Shown here piece by piece: positions 1 through 8,417 of a DNA stretch of 64,000 nt; the stretch's first letter is position 1, and every line of letters begins with the position of its first letter. The notes under the pieces were generated by a model, which was not told where the DNA came from, made no database searches, and was given only the letters and a program-made list of their open reading frames with translations. The stretch is from NCBI RefSeq assembly GCF_008704795.1, contig NZ_CP023690.1, forward strand, positions 1,488,001 to 1,552,000, given 5' to 3'. The translations under genes and the position numbers were made by a program. This DNA comes from Streptomyces spectabilis (GTDB lineage: Bacteria > Actinomycetota > Actinomycetes > Streptomycetales > Streptomycetaceae).

Positions 1-1
1 G

Positions 2-355
2 GGCCGGAAGGCCACCGACATCAAGTACTTCCAGAACACCAGCGACTACTACCTGGCGCTCGGCTCCGGCCGCATCGACGCCTACCTCGGCCCCCACCCG
101 GTCGCCGCCCACCACGCGGCGAGCACCGGCAGGTCCGAGGTCATCGGCACCTTCTCGGGCGCGGGCGACCGGCTCCAGGGCAAGATCGCCGCCACCACGA
201 AGAAGGACAACGGCCTCATCGAGGCCCTGCACAAGGCGCTCCAGCACCTCGTCGACGACGGCTCCTACCGCAAGGTGCTCGCCCACTGGGGGCTCGCCGA
301 CGAGGCCGTGCGCACCTCGGAGCTCAATCCGAAGGGGCTGCCCAGGACCGCTTGA
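2..355 (+). CDS. Extracellular solute-binding protein of an ABC importer, C-terminal part
   Basis: The gene enters from the left edge, so only the last 117 residues are visible. The pattern of the segment (YYLALGSGRIDAYLG, then a stretch ending in LIEALHKALQHLVDDGSYRKVLAHWGL) matches the second lobe of family-3 periplasmic binding proteins that deliver amino acids or similar polar solutes to an ABC permease. The 'DDGSYRKVLAHWG' ending is typical of these proteins, which would be lipid-anchored outside the membrane in an actinomycete. The permease and ATPase would be expected upstream, outside the window. Substrate cannot be told. Confidence 0.8.
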   Translation, partial: GRKATDIKYFQNTSDYYLALGSGRIDAYLGPHPVAAHHAASTGRSEVIGTFSGAGDRLQGKIAATTKKDNGLIEALHKALQHLVDDGSYRKVLAHWGLADEAVRTSELNPKGLPRTA

Positions 356-380
356 GACCGGCCCCGCCGACCGGCTCCCG

Positions 381-839
381 CTACTCGACGGGCAGCGGGG
401 CGCCGCGCTCCCCCTCTCCCCGGGGGCCGAAGATGCGGCGCTCCGCCGCAGTGATCGGCACGTCGTTGATGCTGGCCTCGCGGCGGGCCATCAGGCCCTC
501 GTCGGTGAACTCCCACAGCTCGTTGCCGTAGGCGCGCCACCACTGGCCGCTCGCGTCCCGGGACTCGTACTGGAAGCGCACCGCGATGCGGTTGCCGTGG
601 AAGTCCCACAGCTCCTTGCGCAGCGCGTACTCCCGCTCCCGGGACCACTTGTCCCGCAGGAACTCCACGATCTCGGCGCGGCCGCTGACGAACCGGTCCC
701 GGTTCCGCCAGACCGAGTCCTCGGTGTAGGCGAGCGCGACGCGCTCGGGGTCGCGGGTGTTCCACGCGTCCTCGGCGGCCTGGACCTTCTGCCGGGCCGT
801 CTCCTCGTCGAACGGCGGGAGGGGCGGGCGTGCCGTCAT
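381..839 (-). CDS. DUF1348 / nuclear transport factor 2-like protein
   Basis: A 152-residue protein of the SnoaL/NTF2 fold. It opens with [31 protein letters not shown] and contains EDSVWRNR and RIAVRFQYE, the signature of the DUF1348 subfamily. Members form small cone-shaped alpha+beta barrels; no reaction is established. The ATG at 839 is chosen because a clear AAAGGAG ribosome-binding site lies 7 bases upstream, whereas an in-frame start at 905 would fall inside the operator region. It diverges from a TetR gene (941) and shares two matching palindromes with it, so it is probably the repressed target, derepressed by a small molecule. Confidence 0.85.
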   Translation of the reverse strand: MTARPPLPPFDEETARQKVQAAEDAWNTRDPERVALAYTEDSVWRNRDRFVSGRAEIVEFLRDKWSREREYALRKELWDFHGNRIAVRFQYESRDASGQWWRAYGNELWEFTDEGLMARREASINDVPITAAERRIFGPRGEGERGAPLPVE

Positions 840-870
840 GGCGGGCTCCTTTCGTCGTCGCCACCCAGCG

Positions 871-886
871 GAGAACGAGCGTTCTC
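871..886. promoter_or_regulatory. TetR operator 1
   Basis: GAGAACG-AG-CGTTCTC is a perfect inverted repeat with 7-base arms, placed 32 bases upstream of the DUF1348 start. It shares the GAGAAC/GTTCTC core with a second palindrome at 907-922; their centres are 36 bases apart. Binding by the adjacent TetR protein is inferred from position and symmetry. Confidence 0.7.
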
Positions 887-906
887 CAGCGACGCGCACC
901 AGCATA

Positions 907-922
907 GAGAACGATGGTTCTC
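907..922. promoter_or_regulatory. TetR operator 2, overlapping the regulator's own promoter
   Basis: GAGAAC-GATG-GTTCTC is a perfect inverted repeat with 6-base arms. It sits just upstream of a TAGTCT hexamer (928-933) that looks like the -10 element of the TetR gene, so occupancy would block its transcription (autoregulation). Confidence 0.7.
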
Positions 923-940
923 AGCGGTAGTCTGTGGCCA

Positions 941-1495
941 ATGGACAACACCGTCGCCAGGGAACAAGCGCTGGACGCGGCCGAGGGGCTCTTCTACCAG
1001 CGCGGCGTCCAGACCGTCGGCATGGACGACATCCGCGCCGCGTCGGGCGTCTCGCTGAAGCGCCTCTACCAGCTCTTCCCCTCCAAGGAGCGGCTCGTCG
1101 AGGCCTATCTGGAGCGACGGGACACGCGCTGGCGGCGGCTGCTCGCCGAGCACGTCGAGCGGCACGAGGACCCCGAGCGGCGCCTGCTCGCGGTGTTCGA
1201 CCGGCTGGGCGAGTGGTTCGCCGAGCCCGGCTTCCGCGGCTGCGCCTGGATCAACTCGTACGGGGAGCTCGGCGCCACGTCCGAGCCGGTGGCCTGCCAA
1301 GTGCGCCTGCACAAGGGGGCGTTCAAGGAGTACGTGGCCTCGCTCGTGGCGGCCGCCGGGCTGCCCGGCGAGCTGGCCGAGCAGCTCTTCCTGCTCGCCG
1401 AGGGCGCGATGGTGACCGCCGGGATCGACCGCGCCCCCGGCCCCGCCGCCCACGCGGCCCGCGCGGCCGAGGTGCTGATCGCCGCCGCGCGCTGA
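941..1495 (+). CDS. TetR-family transcriptional repressor
   Basis: A 184-residue regulator. The N-terminal helix-turn-helix reads ALDAAEGLFYQRGVQTVGMDDIRAASGVSLKRLYQLFPSKERLVEAYL, the canonical TetR layout. The C-terminal ligand domain carries FRGCAWINSYGELG, common in repressors of small oxidative or xenobiotic-responsive operons. The ATG at 941 is preferred over 914: the latter lies inside operator 2, and 941 begins 8 bases after a TAGTCT -10 element, which suggests a leaderless transcript. No Shine-Dalgarno sequence is visible. Its likely target is the divergent DUF1348 gene; the inducer is unknown. Confidence 0.9.
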   Translation: MDNTVAREQALDAAEGLFYQRGVQTVGMDDIRAASGVSLKRLYQLFPSKERLVEAYLERRDTRWRRLLAEHVERHEDPERRLLAVFDRLGEWFAEPGFRGCAWINSYGELGATSEPVACQVRLHKGAFKEYVASLVAAAGLPGELAEQLFLLAEGAMVTAGIDRAPGPAAHAARAAEVLIAAAR

Positions 1496-1499
1496 GCAC

Positions 1500-1522
1500 G
1501 GGGCCCGGCCCCGCCGGGCCCC
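1500..1522. terminator. Perfect GC hairpin between convergent genes
   Basis: A 10-base perfect stem (GGGGCCCGGC / GCCGGGCCCC) closes on a CCC loop, 4 bases after the TetR stop codon and before the end of the convergent gene at 1553. It has no T tract, as usual for Streptomyces; it probably works for both directions. Confidence 0.65.
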
Positions 1523-1552
1523 GTCAGGTGATGCGTCAGTCAGGTGGTGCCG

Positions 1553-2698
1553 TCAGCGCGTCGGCGAGGCCTTGCGCAGCGCCGTCAGGCAGGTGCCGAT
1601 GGCCTGCTGGAGCTCTTCGAGGCGCTGGACCATGTCGTCCTCGTAGATGTCGCCGAAGTCGGCGGCGTCGTCGAGGGTCAGCTCCTCGAAGACCTTCGTC
1701 GCCTTCTGGAGGCTGCTGTAGAACTTCGTCCGCCGCTCCTGGACGCGCAGTTCGGGGTCCGCCTCGACGGTCTCGGCAACGAGCGTCTTCACGGTGTCGT
1801 AGGCCTCCGCGGCCCACTCCCCGGCCTCCTCGGGCTCCAGCTCGTCGATCAGGGACAGATGCCGCTCGGCCTCCTCGCGCAGCTCGGCCGGTGCGTCGAT
1901 GGTCTGCCCGGCCGGGGTCCTGACCTGGCCCTCCTCGGCGATCTTGCGGACGTACTCGATGCGGTCCGCGGCCCTGGCCTCGCCCGCGACGGCCTTCTTC
2001 AGGTCGTCGGTGCGGGCGATGTCACGCGCCAGGTCGACCTGCAGGACCGGGTCCTCCTTGACCCGGTCGAGCAGCGCGTGCCGGGCGGCCTGGGCGGTGG
2101 AGGGGTCGGCGAGGATCGCGGCGCGCAGCGCGGTGGGGTTCTCCGCGACCTCCAGGGCCTTGGTCGGGCGGATGCCCTCGGCCTCGGCGGCGGCCATGAT
2201 CGCGGTGCCGCGCGCGGAGGACGCGCTGGAGCGCGGCACGTAGTAGGTGAGCCAGACGTCGGCGTCCGGAAGCTCGATCTCCTGCCCCGGCGCCAGCTCC
2301 TCGAAGTGCGGCACGAGCCCGTCGTCGGCGGCCTTGTCCCAGGCCTTGTAGAAGCGCATGACGCGCTCGGCCGAGCATCCGGCCAGCTCGCCGAACTCCT
2401 TCGCGGAGGCCTTCGGCGTCTCCGCCGCCGTCTGCCCGCCGGGCCGCACGCTGCGCGCCACCTTCAGGCCGAACGCCCAGCCGCCGGTGCGCGCGTACAC
2501 CCCGAACTCGTGGGCGTCGCGCGCCACGAGCTCGCGCGCGGCCTCGTACGCGCCGTCCTGACCGGTCTCCTGACCGGTCTCCCGCGCGGCCGCCTGTCCG
2601 GTCTGCACGTCATCGCGTACGTCCAGGGGCGCGTCGGCGGCCGGAGCGGCCTCGGTCGACGGGTCAGCCGGTGCGGACGGGGCGATCACTGCGGTCAC
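1553..2698 (-). CDS. Actinobacterial protein of unknown function, mostly helical
   Basis: A 381-residue acidic protein that I do not recognise. Residues 1-45 are Ala/Pro/Thr-rich and likely disordered. The middle (about 50-130) contains ELVARDAHEFGVYARTGGWAFGLKVARSV and KEFGELAGCSAERVMRFYKAWDKAA, the latter resembling a helix-turn-helix-like segment. The rest is long charged helices (for example DRIEYVRKIAEEG and KFYSSLQKATKVFEEL), compatible with a coiled coil. No signal peptide or membrane segment is visible, so it is probably cytoplasmic. It starts with GTG at 2698 behind GGAGAG. DNA binding is possible but not demonstrated. Confidence 0.7.
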   Translation of the reverse strand: MTAVIAPSAPADPSTEAAPAADAPLDVRDDVQTGQAAARETGQETGQDGAYEAARELVARDAHEFGVYARTGGWAFGLKVARSVRPGGQTAAETPKASAKEFGELAGCSAERVMRFYKAWDKAADDGLVPHFEELAPGQEIELPDADVWLTYYVPRSSASSARGTAIMAAAEAEGIRPTKALEVAENPTALRAAILADPSTAQAARHALLDRVKEDPVLQVDLARDIARTDDLKKAVAGEARAADRIEYVRKIAEEGQVRTPAGQTIDAPAELREEAERHLSLIDELEPEEAGEWAAEAYDTVKTLVAETVEADPELRVQERRTKFYSSLQKATKVFEELTLDDAADFGDIYEDDMVQRLEELQQAIGTCLTALRKASPTR

Positions 2699-2815
2699 AG
2701 ATAACTCTCCGAGTACGTCGTGGGCGAAAGAAACAGAACGTACAGCCTATATCGACCCGTTGCTCCGACTTTCCGCTTCCGTCCACGACACGCCCCCGAC
2801 GCGCCCCAGGAGCGT

Positions 2816-2850
2816 CGGCACGGCCCGCCGGGGTGCGGCGGGCCGTGCCG
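2816..2850 (-). terminator. Terminator of the epoxide hydrolase gene
   Basis: A perfect 14-base stem (CGGCACGGCCCGCC / GGCGGGCCGTGCCG) with a 7-base loop lies 7 bases past the stop codon at 2857. No T run follows. Confidence 0.75.
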
Positions 2851-2856
2851 TCGGGA

Positions 2857-4029
2857 TCAGGCCCCGGGCCTCAGCGGGCCGAAGAACGCGCGCAGTTCGG
2901 CGGCGACCTGGTCCGGCTCCTCGTGCGCCATGAAGTGGCCGCCGCGCCGCGGCTCGCTCCAGTGCCGCAGATCGGCGAAGACGCGCTCGGCGAGGCTCTT
3001 CGGATAGCCCGCGTACCCCGGCTCGTGGCTGAGCGTGACGGCGGCGGGCACGGTGATCGGCGGCAGGCGCTTGTTCAGGGGGTAGTCGTAGTACTGCTGG
3101 AACGAGGTGCCGATGCTGCCCGTGGCCCAGTACAGCGTGGCCACGGTCAGGAGCGTGTCCCGGTCCCAGCGCCGGGAGACGTCGCCGTCGCAGTCGCTCC
3201 AGTCGCGGTACTTGTCGACGATCCAGGCCAGCAGCCCCGAGGGCGAGTCGTTCAGGGCGGCGCCGACCGTGTCCGGCCGGGTGCACATGATCTCGCTGTA
3301 GCCGCCGTCGGCGCGGTCGTACGCGGCGAGCGCGTCGAGGTACACCTGCTCCTCGGGGGTCGGCGGGTGCGCCTCGAAGTCGGCGCTCACCACGGCGGAG
3401 GTGATGTGCACCCCGGCGACGTGGCCGGGGTACAGCGCGCCGAGCCACTGGGTCACGCCGCCGCCGATGTCGCCGCCGAAGGCCCCGTACCGCTCGTAGC
3501 CCAGCGTCCCGGTCATCAGGGAGTGCCAGGCCTCGGCGACGCCCCGGCGCGTGAACGGGCCGCGCGGCGGCTCGGAGTACAGGAAGCCCGGCAGGGAGGG
3601 GACGACCACGTCGAAGGCGTCGGCGGGGTCGCCGCCGTACGCGGCCGGGTCCGCTAGGCGCCGGGCGAGGCGCAGCATCTCCACGAAGCTGCTCGGCCAG
3701 CCGTGGCTCAGCACCAGCGGCAGCGGCGCGGGCGCGCCTTCGGGGCGCTGTCCGCGCAGCCGCAGGAAGTGCAGCCGCGAGCCCGCGACGTCGGCGGTGT
3801 AGTGCGGGAAAGCGTTGAGCGCGGCCTCGGCGGCGCGCCAGTCGTAGCCGTCGGCCCAGTACGCGACGAGGTCGCGCAGAGACGCCGGGTCCGCTCCGGC
3901 CGCCCAGGGCGTCGCGCCGGACGCCGTGACGAAGCGGGTGCGGGTCAGGCGGGCCCGCAGGTCGGCGAGGACCTCGTCGGGCACGGCGACGCGGAACGGA
4001 GTGGGGGTGCTGCTCGATGTGGTGGTCAT
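2857..4029 (-). CDS. Epoxide hydrolase, EHN-domain type
   Basis: A 390-residue alpha/beta hydrolase that would open epoxides to diols. The N-terminal EHN lid region (about 10-110) precedes the hydrolase core. The oxyanion-hole motif is HGWP at 109-112, the nucleophilic Asp is residue 187 in GAFGGDIGGG, a lid Tyr lies in SFQQYYDYP, and the base is His365 in RRGGHFMAHEEP. Length matches the microsomal/juvenile-hormone type bacterial homologues. The ATG at 4029 has GAAGGAA upstream; an in-frame ATG at 4083 would add 18 residues without a good site. It stands alone, with a terminator behind it. Substrate unknown; detoxification is the likely role. Confidence 0.92.
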   Translation of the reverse strand: MTTTSSSTPTPFRVAVPDEVLADLRARLTRTRFVTASGATPWAAGADPASLRDLVAYWADGYDWRAAEAALNAFPHYTADVAGSRLHFLRLRGQRPEGAPAPLPLVLSHGWPSSFVEMLRLARRLADPAAYGGDPADAFDVVVPSLPGFLYSEPPRGPFTRRGVAEAWHSLMTGTLGYERYGAFGGDIGGGVTQWLGALYPGHVAGVHITSAVVSADFEAHPPTPEEQVYLDALAAYDRADGGYSEIMCTRPDTVGAALNDSPSGLLAWIVDKYRDWSDCDGDVSRRWDRDTLLTVATLYWATGSIGTSFQQYYDYPLNKRLPPITVPAAVTLSHEPGYAGYPKSLAERVFADLRHWSEPRRGGHFMAHEEPDQVAAELRAFFGPLRPGA

Positions 4030-4130
4030 GGTTCCTTCGCTGAGGAGTGCTGCGGTGCTCGGATCGAGCGGGCGCTCCTGCACGGCGGCCGGGCGAGGGA
4101 ACCGGTCAGACGGAGACGACGGTCTGACGG

Positions 4131-4190
4131 TCAGGCGCGGACGGCGGTCGGGAGGGCCCGGACGGTGCGGTCAGTGGTCAGATCGCGCAA
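4131..4190 (-). CDS. Possible 19-codon leader peptide upstream of epoxide hydrolase
   Basis: A TTG codon at 4190 follows a near-perfect Shine-Dalgarno sequence (AAGGAGGTG, spacing about 6). It opens a frame of MRDLTTDRTVRALPTAVRA ending in TGA at 4131, within the 5' region of the epoxide hydrolase mRNA. A TATAGT hexamer (minus strand, 4252-4257) may be the -10 element. The strength of the ribosome site with no long gene behind it is what suggests a translated leader; the peptide itself is unremarkable. It could be chance. Confidence 0.25.
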   Translation of the reverse strand: MRDLTTDRTVRALPTAVRA

Positions 4191-4390
4191 CGGGCTCACC
4201 TCCTTCGTCGGTCCGCACGCGGACGGTGTGGTGGACCGCGTGACCGGGCCGACTATACACAGCGATGGATCATCACCACAGGGGCCGCCGGACCCAGGAC
4301 TGCCGGGGCCTCGGGCCTAGGGCGCGGGGACGGTCCGGGTCCGTCCTCGGGCCGGTGGCCCGGGCGGTCGCTGCCCGTGAGACTTGCCCC

Positions 4391-5197
4391 ATGGACACCT
4401 CACGGACCGACGCCTATCTGCTCCGCATCGGCGCGGAGCGCCCCGCCGCCCCCACCTCGGCGGCACTGCGCGACCTGCACCTCGCCCATCTGCGCACCGT
4501 CCCCTTCGAGAACCTCGCCATCCACGCGGGCGAGGAGGTCGACCTCGTCGAGGAGGACCTCCTCACCAAGGTCGTCGACGGCCGCCGCGGCGGCTTCTGC
4601 TACGAACTCAACGGGGCCTTCGCCGCCCTCCTCACCTCGCTCGGCTTCGAGGTCGAGATGCTCCAGGCCGGCGTGTACCAGGGCGACCGGCTCGGGATCC
4701 CGTACGACCACATGGCACTGCGCGTGCGCACCGCCGACGGCGGCGACTGGCTCGCCGACGTGGGCTTCGGCAAGCACAGCCACTACCCGCTGGCCTTCGG
4801 CGAGCGCGGCGACCAGAGCGACCCCGGCGGGACCTTCCGCGTCGCCGAGACGCCGGACGGCGATCTGCGCGTCCTGATGGGCGGCGAGCCGCAGTACCTG
4901 CTCGACCCGCGGCCGCGCGCGCTCGCCGACTTCACCGGCGGCGCCTGGTACCACCGCACCTCCCCGAAGTCCCACTTCACCCGGTCCCTGGTGTGTTCGA
5001 TCCTCACCGAGACCGGCCGGGCCACGCTCAGCGGAAGCAGGCTCACCGTCACGCCGCACGGGGGCGAGCCGCAGGTCACCGAACTCGCCACGGACGCCGA
5101 CGTCCTGGAGGCGTACGCCACCCGCTTCGGCATCGCGCTCGACGCGGTGCCGCGCCTCGCGACGCCGGTCCGTGTCGGAGGTGTCCTTGCGACATGA
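4391..5197 (+). CDS. nat: Arylamine N-acetyltransferase
   Basis: A 268-residue cytoplasmic enzyme that transfers acetyl (or another acyl group) from CoA to arylamines, hydrazines or hydroxylamines. The Cys-His-Asp triad is complete: Cys70 in RRGGFCYE, His107 in YDHMAL and Asp123 in LADVGFG. The Cys falls at the same number as in mycobacterial NAT. The PFENLAIH motif near residue 38 is also conserved. The ATG at 4391 gives the family's normal N-terminus; upstream codons in the same frame are not needed. It may be part of xenobiotic metabolism or acylation in secondary metabolism; no cluster partners are beside it. Confidence 0.95.
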   Translation: MDTSRTDAYLLRIGAERPAAPTSAALRDLHLAHLRTVPFENLAIHAGEEVDLVEEDLLTKVVDGRRGGFCYELNGAFAALLTSLGFEVEMLQAGVYQGDRLGIPYDHMALRVRTADGGDWLADVGFGKHSHYPLAFGERGDQSDPGGTFRVAETPDGDLRVLMGGEPQYLLDPRPRALADFTGGAWYHRTSPKSHFTRSLVCSILTETGRATLSGSRLTVTPHGGEPQVTELATDADVLEAYATRFGIALDAVPRLATPVRVGGVLAT

Positions 5198-5328
5198 CAT
5201 GAAGGGGGCGGGCAGGATGCGGCACGCCCGCTCCGTTGTCCAGGCTTCCCGGCCCGTTACGGCGCCCGCCGGGCCCGGTGACGTTCGTCGCGGCGTGTGC
5301 GGCACACCCGGACGTAGGCTGCCGCACT

Positions 5329-6567
5329 GTGAAGAGACACATACCTTTCGACCGGCTGCACAACTGCCGTGACCTAGGGGGCTACGTCACTGAGGACGGC
5401 CGTACGGTGCGGTGGGGGAAGGTGTACCGGTCGGACTCGCTGAGCAAGCTGCACGGCGCCGACTGGGAACGCTTCCTCGGCCTCGGTGTCCGCACGGTCA
5501 TTGATCTGCGCTACCCCTGGGAGATCGAGGCGAAGGGCCGGGTCCCGGACCACGCGTCGTTCGCCTACCACAACCTGAGCGTCGAGCACCGCCCCTACGA
5601 CCAGGCCGCCCTCGGGCCCGAGGTGGACACCGGGCGCTATCTCGCCGACCGCTATCTGGAGGTCGCCGAGGACGGCGTCAAGGAGCTGCGCCGGGCCCTC
5701 GAACTGATCGCTGAGGACGGTTCGGGCCCCGTGGTGTTCCACTGCGCGTCCGGCAAGGACCGCACGGGGCTCCTCGCCGCGCTCGTGCTCAGCCTGCTGG
5801 GCGTGGCCGAGGCCGACGTGGTCGAGGACTTCACCCTCACCGAACTCGCCACCGACCGGCTCGTCGCCGACTGGCGCGCCGCGAACCCGGGCCGCGAGCC
5901 GGTCTGGCCCGACTACGGCCGGGCCCCCGCGGACGTGATGCGCCTGTTCCTCGCCTCGATCGCCGAGCGGTACGGCTCCCTGCGCGGCTACGCCGCCCAA
6001 CTCCTGGACGCCGACGAGGAGTTGGTGGCCGCGCTGCGCGCCGCCCTCCTGGAGGGGCCGGAGCTGACCTTCCGGCGGGCCGGCGCGTCCGACCTCGCCG
6101 AGCTCGTGCGGCTGCGCGACGAGGCCGCGCGCTGGCAGATCTCCCGGGGCATCGCCCAGTGGCTGCCCGGCGAGCTGGGCGAGGACCACTTCGGCGCCCG
6201 CCTCGCGGACAGCGAGGTGTGGCTGGCGACGCTGGGGCCCGACGGGCCGGTGGCGGGCGCCTTCGAACTGTGGTGGGACGACCCCGCCCCGTGGGGTCCG
6301 CAGCCGCCGACCGCCGGTTACGTGCACCGTCTGATGACGGACCGGAGCACCGCGCCCCCGCGCACCGGACGCGTCCTGCTCGCGCACGCCGAGCGCCGCA
6401 TCCGCGCCGCCGGGCGGGGTCTGAGCCGTCTCGACTGCCGCTCCAACAACCCGCGCCTTCGGGCGTACTACGCGGCGGCGGGCTACCGGGAGGTGGGCGA
6501 GCTGGCGTCGAAGGACGGCGGGGTCGCGGGCCGGTACGCCGTCACGCTCATGGAGAAGCGGCTGTAG
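5329..6567 (+). CDS. Protein-tyrosine phosphatase fused to a GNAT acetyltransferase domain
   Basis: A single 412-residue frame holds two enzyme domains. Residues 1-240 are a Y_phosphatase3-type phosphatase: HNCRDLGGY at the start, RSDSLSKL, VIDLRYPWEIE, and the P-loop HCASGKDRTG with catalytic Cys139. From about residue 246 (LTFRRAGASDLAELVRLRDEAARWQ) to the end is a GNAT fold ending in DCRSNNPRLRAYYAAAGYREVG, typical of acetyl-CoA binding. No stop or frame change separates them. The GTG at 5329 is preceded by TAGGCT but no Shine-Dalgarno, suggesting a leaderless message. Substrates of both halves are unknown. Confidence 0.88.
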   Translation: MKRHIPFDRLHNCRDLGGYVTEDGRTVRWGKVYRSDSLSKLHGADWERFLGLGVRTVIDLRYPWEIEAKGRVPDHASFAYHNLSVEHRPYDQAALGPEVDTGRYLADRYLEVAEDGVKELRRALELIAEDGSGPVVFHCASGKDRTGLLAALVLSLLGVAEADVVEDFTLTELATDRLVADWRAANPGREPVWPDYGRAPADVMRLFLASIAERYGSLRGYAAQLLDADEELVAALRAALLEGPELTFRRAGASDLAELVRLRDEAARWQISRGIAQWLPGELGEDHFGARLADSEVWLATLGPDGPVAGAFELWWDDPAPWGPQPPTAGYVHRLMTDRSTAPPRTGRVLLAHAERRIRAAGRGLSRLDCRSNNPRLRAYYAAAGYREVGELASKDGGVAGRYAVTLMEKRL

Positions 6568-6579
6568 GCGACCGGAGAC

Positions 6580-7323
6580 CTACAGCGAGGCCTTGATGCG
6601 GCGCGGCGCGTCGGCCAGGCGGCTGATCAGCGAGACCACGTCCGGGGGCTGGCGGCTGACGTCCCGGTCGGCGCTCAGCACGTAGTAGATCTGCTCCAGG
6701 GAGGGCGGGCCGACCGCGACGGTGCGCAGGGCCGCCTGGCCCGGCGTGGCCTGCCCGGTGCGGACGAGGTACGCGGCCGCCATCGAGCCGGTGCGGCCGA
6801 CGCCCGCGCCGCAGTGCACGTAGACCGGGCCCTTCGCCTCGGCGACGACGCGCAGGAACCGGTCGACCTGCCTGCCGTCGGGCGTCTGTCCGTCACGGAC
6901 GGGCAGCCGTACGACGTCGAGCCCGGCGCGCTCCGGCCGCGCGAGCTCCCTCGCGCTCAGATGCTCGGCGCGCAGGTCCACCACGGTGCGGATGCCGTGC
7001 GCGGCGAGTCCGCGGTAGCCGGCCTCCGTGGGCGCGGAGCCGCGCCACAGCCGGTCGTCGACCCGCTGGAAGTGGCGGACGCCGGTCATCTCCTGCTCGG
7101 CGCGCACGCGTTCGCCCGCCCAGGCCGAGACCGCGAGCACGCCGAGTGCCGTGGAGGCCCAGAAGACCGCGTAGCCGAGCACGCACAGGCCGACCAGCCT
7201 CAGCGCGCGCCGGGGCGTGGGCCGCCGGATTCTCAGGCGTGCGACGGCACGGGCGCAGGTGTCACGGACGGTAGAGGCACGGGATAACAAGCGGTCACCA
7301 CCAGAGGGCGCGCGTCGGCACAC
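6580..7323 (-). CDS. Membrane-anchored dual-specificity/tyrosine phosphatase
   Basis: A 247-residue protein. A basic N-terminus is followed by one transmembrane helix (about 41-66, LRLVGLCVLGYAVFWASTALGVLAVSAW, quoted in part only as a hydrophobic run). The phosphatase domain has RVDDRLWRGSAP, TVVDLRAE and the P-loop HCGAGVGRTG with Cys171. The catalytic part probably faces outside or is tethered at the membrane. The GTG start at 7323 is uncertain because no clear ribosome site is visible; a TTG at 7290 is an alternative. It converges with the phosphatase-GNAT gene, ending 12 bases from it. Confidence 0.8.
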   Translation of the reverse strand: MCRRAPSGGDRLLSRASTVRDTCARAVARLRIRRPTPRRALRLVGLCVLGYAVFWASTALGVLAVSAWAGERVRAEQEMTGVRHFQRVDDRLWRGSAPTEAGYRGLAAHGIRTVVDLRAEHLSARELARPERAGLDVVRLPVRDGQTPDGRQVDRFLRVVAEAKGPVYVHCGAGVGRTGSMAAAYLVRTGQATPGQAALRTVAVGPPSLEQIYYVLSADRDVSRQPPDVVSLISRLADAPRRIKASL

Positions 7324-7499
7324 CGGACTTCGGGGAGGGAGGCGCAGGCCTCGTCCAGGCTACCGGCGCCCGCGGGGCCCGGCGACCCGGTCCGCCCGCC
7401 CCACGAGTCCCTTACGCCCCATCAACTCCCTTACACCCCAGCCGAGTTCACCGACGCACCGGAGTCCGCCCGTCCGCCCTCCCTGCGGCGTGCGCGCCC

Positions 7500-8417
7500 T
7501 CAAGGGCCGTGCCGGGCCTGCTTCACCTGGCTCTCGCCCAGGACCTTCGCGCTCGTGCGGTGTGCCGTCGCGTCGGTGAGACAGCCGCGCAGCCGCATCA
7601 GGTCGTGCGCGGAGAGGGCGGGGCGGATCACTCCGGCCCACACGTCGCCGTCGAGGCGGGTCAGCGGCGCGTGGACGTTCAGGGCGGCGGTGGACCTGCG
7701 GCAGCTCTCCCACAGCGCCCGGGCGGCGAGCGCGCGGGCCTGCGCGCCGTCGCTGCCGCGCACCCGCACCTCGTACACCACGGTGGTCGCGGCCGCGTCC
7801 GTGGTCTTGCCGTGCCGGGTCTGGGTGGCGTCGGAGAGGGTGTCCACGAGCAGCGCGAGCAGCAGGACGGCGGCCACGGCGACACCGCTCACCACGGCGG
7901 TGCGCAGGGCGCGCGGCCGGGGCACGGCCTCGCGGTCCTCCAACTCCGGCATGCGGCCGTGCCGTTCGTCGCCGGGCGCGGCCAGGCGCGCGAGGCGCCC
8001 GGCGAGCCGGTGCTCGGCGCCGGGCCGTACGGTGGCCGCCGAGATCTTCTGCACGATCCAGGCGACGCCCGAGAGCACGGCCCCGGCCGCCATCAGGACC
8101 GGCACGAAGACATAGGTGCGGTGGGCGCCGTCCGGGGCGCCCGGCTCCAGCCAGCGGAACCGGGCGCCCTGCTCGGCCCGGGACTCCTGGAGGCGCCGCC
8201 ACACCTCCTCGGCGCGCCGGCCGGATTCGGCCAACTGCCGCTCCAGGCGCCCCAGTCGGCTCAGCAGCACCGTGCCCACCAGGAGACCTTCGATGACCAG
8301 CAGGAGCACACCGCAGATGAGGGCGCGCTGCCACTCCCAGCGGGTGAGGTAGACGACGCCGTAGGTGGCGGCCGCGGCGGCGCTGAGGCCGCCGAGGAGA
8401 TAGCTCACGTACTTCAT
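7500..8417 (-). CDS. Membrane protein coupled to a PEP-synthase-like enzyme
   Basis: A 305-residue protein with no recognised family. Hydrophobic helices are visible at about 3-22 and 32-52 (RALICGVLLLVIEGLLVGTVLL, shortened here), at about 100-120, and at about 165-185, separated by a charged, Gln/Arg-rich coiled segment (about 55-85). The C-terminal ~110 residues look extracytoplasmic. The ATG at 8417 has a CGGAGGG site and overlaps the stop codon of the upstream gene (ATGA), so the two are translationally coupled and probably act together. Confidence 0.75.
   Translation of the reverse strand: MKYVSYLLGGLSAAAAATYGVVYLTRWEWQRALICGVLLLVIEGLLVGTVLLSRLGRLERQLAESGRRAEEVWRRLQESRAEQGARFRWLEPGAPDGAHRTYVFVPVLMAAGAVLSGVAWIVQKISAATVRPGAEHRLAGRLARLAAPGDERHGRMPELEDREAVPRPRALRTAVVSGVAVAAVLLLALLVDTLSDATQTRHGKTTDAAATTVVYEVRVRGSDGAQARALAARALWESCRRSTAALNVHAPLTRLDGDVWAGVIRPALSAHDLMRLRGCLTDATAHRTSAKVLGESQVKQARHGP

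Noticed and set aside
914..940. Earlier ATG for the first TetR gene
   Set aside because: It lies inside the GAGAAC-GATG-GTTCTC operator and upstream of the apparent -10 element.
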